The notes beneath the pieces were generated by a model, which saw only the letters and a list, made by a program, of their open reading frames with translations, did no database searches and was not told the DNA's origin. A program made the translations under genes and the position numbers. 64,000 nt of DNA from assembly GCF_900105455.1 (NCBI RefSeq), contig NZ_FNSF01000007.1, forward strand, positions 186,001-250,000, given 5' to 3'. Of the stretch, positions 62,350 through 64,000 are shown piece by piece (the stretch's first letter is position 1; the number at the start of each line of letters is the position of its first letter). The stretch comes from Tenacibaculum sp. MAR_2009_124 (GTDB lineage: Bacteria; Bacteroidota; Bacteroidia; Flavobacteriales; Flavobacteriaceae).

Positions 62350-63795
62350 TTAAGGTTTTAATGTGTCTTCGGTATATAAATACTTGTCCATTAAATATAT
62401 GATACTCGCCATGGAGGCACTTCCTAATTCAAGTTCACGTTTGTTTACCTTATCGAAGGTATCCGTTTCTGTATGGTGGTAATCAAAGTAACGTTGTGAA
62501 TCGGGTCTGTAACCTACTAGGGTAACATGGTCATCTTTTAAAGGGCCAATATCGGCGCCTGCACCTCCTTTTAGTAAATCGTGCAATCCGTATGGAGCTA
62601 ATAATTTTTTCCAACTTTGTACTAAGTCAACATTTTTTTCATTAGCATCAATAGAAAATCCTCTTGGGGTATGTCCACCTGCATCTGATTCTAAAGCGCC
62701 AATATGTATTTCGTTATTTTCCTTGGCAAGTCTATTGTATTCAGTCGCCCCACGAAGTCCGTTCTCTTCGTTCATAAAAAACACAACTCTTATCGTGTTT
62801 TTAGGTTTTATTCCATTCTTTTTTAATAAATAAGCAACTTCAAGTGATTGCACAACTCCAGCTCCGTCATCATGTGCACCATCTCCTAAATCCCATGAAT
62901 CTAAATGACCACCTACAACCATTATTTTATCTGGATTTTCTGAACCATTGATTTGCCCTACAACATTAAAAGAAGGTGCATCTGGTAAAGTTTTACAACT
63001 TTGTTTAAAGTAAAACTTTAAATTCGGGTTTTCTTTTAAATGTTTGCTTAGGTTTTCTGCAGCTCTTGAACTAATTGCCGCGGCAGGAATGTATTGATTT
63101 TCTGGTAAATCTTTATAACTCATAGAGCCTGTATGAGGGTAGTCGTTAATACCATTAGTCATTGAGCGAACAATCATACCAACTGCACCAAATTTTCCTA
63201 CAGTAGCCGCTCCAGCAAAACGCTGTCCAACACAACCTCCATAAGCATGAAATGTGTTAATTAAAGTATTGTCAAAAGCACCGTTGAAAAAAACAATCTT
63301 ACCTTTTGCCTTTTCACCTAAAGATTCGGCTTCTTTCAAGTTTTTAACTTCAATTACGTCAGCTGTTATTCCATTAGATGGAGTTGCAATGGAAAATCCA
63401 AGAGCACAAAGAGGAACATTTATTTTTTCTCCATGAAACATGTAGTTTGCTACTTCTTTTTCACCACGAACCCAATGAGGTACCATTACAGGTTGTAACC
63501 ATACGGAATCTAAACCGACTTCTTTCATTACTTTTTCACCCCAAACAACGGCTTTAGCGGCTTCCTCAGATCCTGAAAGTCTTCCACCAATGGAGGTTAA
63601 ATCTCTTAACCATTCGTAAGATTTTCCTTCGGTAAGAGCAGTATTAAATAGGTGTTTAATGTTTGTAGAGTCTTTTTTTTCTTCAACAGAAACTTCATTA
63701 GAGCTTCCTTTCTTTTGAGTAGTGTTATTTTCTTTTTTACAGGAAATAGCAAGAATACTAGCCATTACCAGTGAAAGTACCGTTAGTTTTTTCAT
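62350..63795 (-). CDS. M28 family metallopeptidase lipoprotein
   Basis: The start at 63795 gives a 481-residue protein with lipoprotein signal MKKLTVLSLVMASILAISC; an ATG at 63810 adds five residues. The M28 domain shows the zinc ligands in VVGGHLDSWDLGDGAHDDGAG, FMNEENGLRGA and ESDAGGH. A PA-like insertion domain (about 135-260) lies in front. It resembles carboxypeptidase Q-type aminopeptidases and probably trims peptides at the envelope. Confidence 0.93.
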   Translation of the reverse strand: MKKLTVLSLVMASILAISCKKENNTTQKKGSSNEVSVEEKKDSTNIKHLFNTALTEGKSYEWLRDLTSIGGRLSGSEEAAKAVVWGEKVMKEVGLDSVWLQPVMVPHWVRGEKEVANYMFHGEKINVPLCALGFSIATPSNGITADVIEVKNLKEAESLGEKAKGKIVFFNGAFDNTLINTFHAYGGCVGQRFAGAATVGKFGAVGMIVRSMTNGINDYPHTGSMSYKDLPENQYIPAAAISSRAAENLSKHLKENPNLKFYFKQSCKTLPDAPSFNVVGQINGSENPDKIMVVGGHLDSWDLGDGAHDDGAGVVQSLEVAYLLKKNGIKPKNTIRVVFFMNEENGLRGATEYNRLAKENNEIHIGALESDAGGHTPRGFSIDANEKNVDLVQSWKKLLAPYGLHDLLKGGAGADIGPLKDDHVTLVGYRPDSQRYFDYHHTETDTFDKVNKRELELGSASMASIIYLMDKYLYTEDTLKP

Positions 63796-64000
63796 TTGTA
63801 AATAAATCATTTAATTTATGCAGTTTATAAAACTACGTAAAATAATTATGATAAGGAAGTCCTGACAGAAGCAGGGTTTAAAAGAAAAAATAATTATAGT
63901 CGAACGGTGTAGTCTTATTTTATTTCTTTTTTGCTTCTTTTTGTATTTGTTTCTTTGATTTTAACAAATATGAGTTTGTGCCTATTTTTATGATTTACTC

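Overview
The window is AT-rich chromosomal DNA from a marine-type Flavobacteriaceae bacterium (phylum Bacteroidota); the exact genus cannot be fixed from sequence alone. Evidence: proteins with type IX secretion (T9SS) C-terminal signals of both type A and type B, many Bacteroidota-style lipoproteins, TAnnTTTG -7 promoter elements, little use of Shine-Dalgarno sequences, and flavobacterial families such as DUF3127, DUF3667 and a degenerate Rieske-like lipoprotein. No rRNA, tRNA, CRISPR array or phage structural gene was seen.

Layout. (1) 1-17143: a secreted-protein block. It holds the tail of one T9SS type B protein, a 2171-residue type B repeat protein with sixteen 94-residue units, a lipoprotein, an M43-like metalloprotease and a subtilisin-like protease with FN3 and GEVED modules. 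(2) 17463-20801: a CPBP-family membrane protein, then a nest of mobile DNA: an intact IS4-type element inserted in a transposase fragment and lying beside a second decayed transposase. (3) 20802-44437: mostly housekeeping genes. These include an M3 peptidase, purK-purE, greA, a HIT protein, a histidine kinase, a flavin reductase, DUF3127, a VTT-like membrane protein, an FAD oxidoreductase, an AtoE-type transporter, aat, an RhlE-type helicase, DUF3667, a CocE/NonD hydrolase, a DJ-1/PfpI lipoprotein, DsbD and a YgiQ radical SAM protein. Two outer-membrane barrel candidates close the block (the second ends at 45156). (4) 45529-47443: a 578-bp tandem duplication carrying two copies of an identical 69-residue membrane protein, then a 188-residue protein with faint actinoporin-like features; all three genes end in related terminator hairpins.

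(5) 47463-58169, all on the minus strand, is the most striking region: an NAD+/ADP-ribose island. From the NrtR-type regulator downward it encodes a Prs-like kinase, a crystallin J1-type protein, DUF4291, an ADP-ribosylglycohydrolase, two macrodomain proteins, a KptA/Tpt1 RNA 2'-phosphotransferase, an unrecognised protein, a frameshifted metallophosphoesterase, a deoxyribosyltransferase-like protein, a NADAR protein, an arrestin-like membrane protein and a nicotinamide phosphoribosyltransferase. Three inverted repeats fitting TTnGYGT-N7-ACRCnAA overlap or flank the -7 elements of nrtR, prs and nadV, so a shared NrtR regulon is likely. Together the genes could remove ADP-ribose from RNA, nucleobases and proteins and rebuild NAD+ from the products; a role in phage defence, RNA repair or NAD+ restoration is inference.

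(6) 58340-63795: a glycerophosphodiesterase lipoprotein; a compact three-gene metal-stress candidate (SigZ-like sigma factor, an 11-cysteine 34-residue peptide, DUF3703); an amidohydrolase lipoprotein; and an M28 peptidase lipoprotein.
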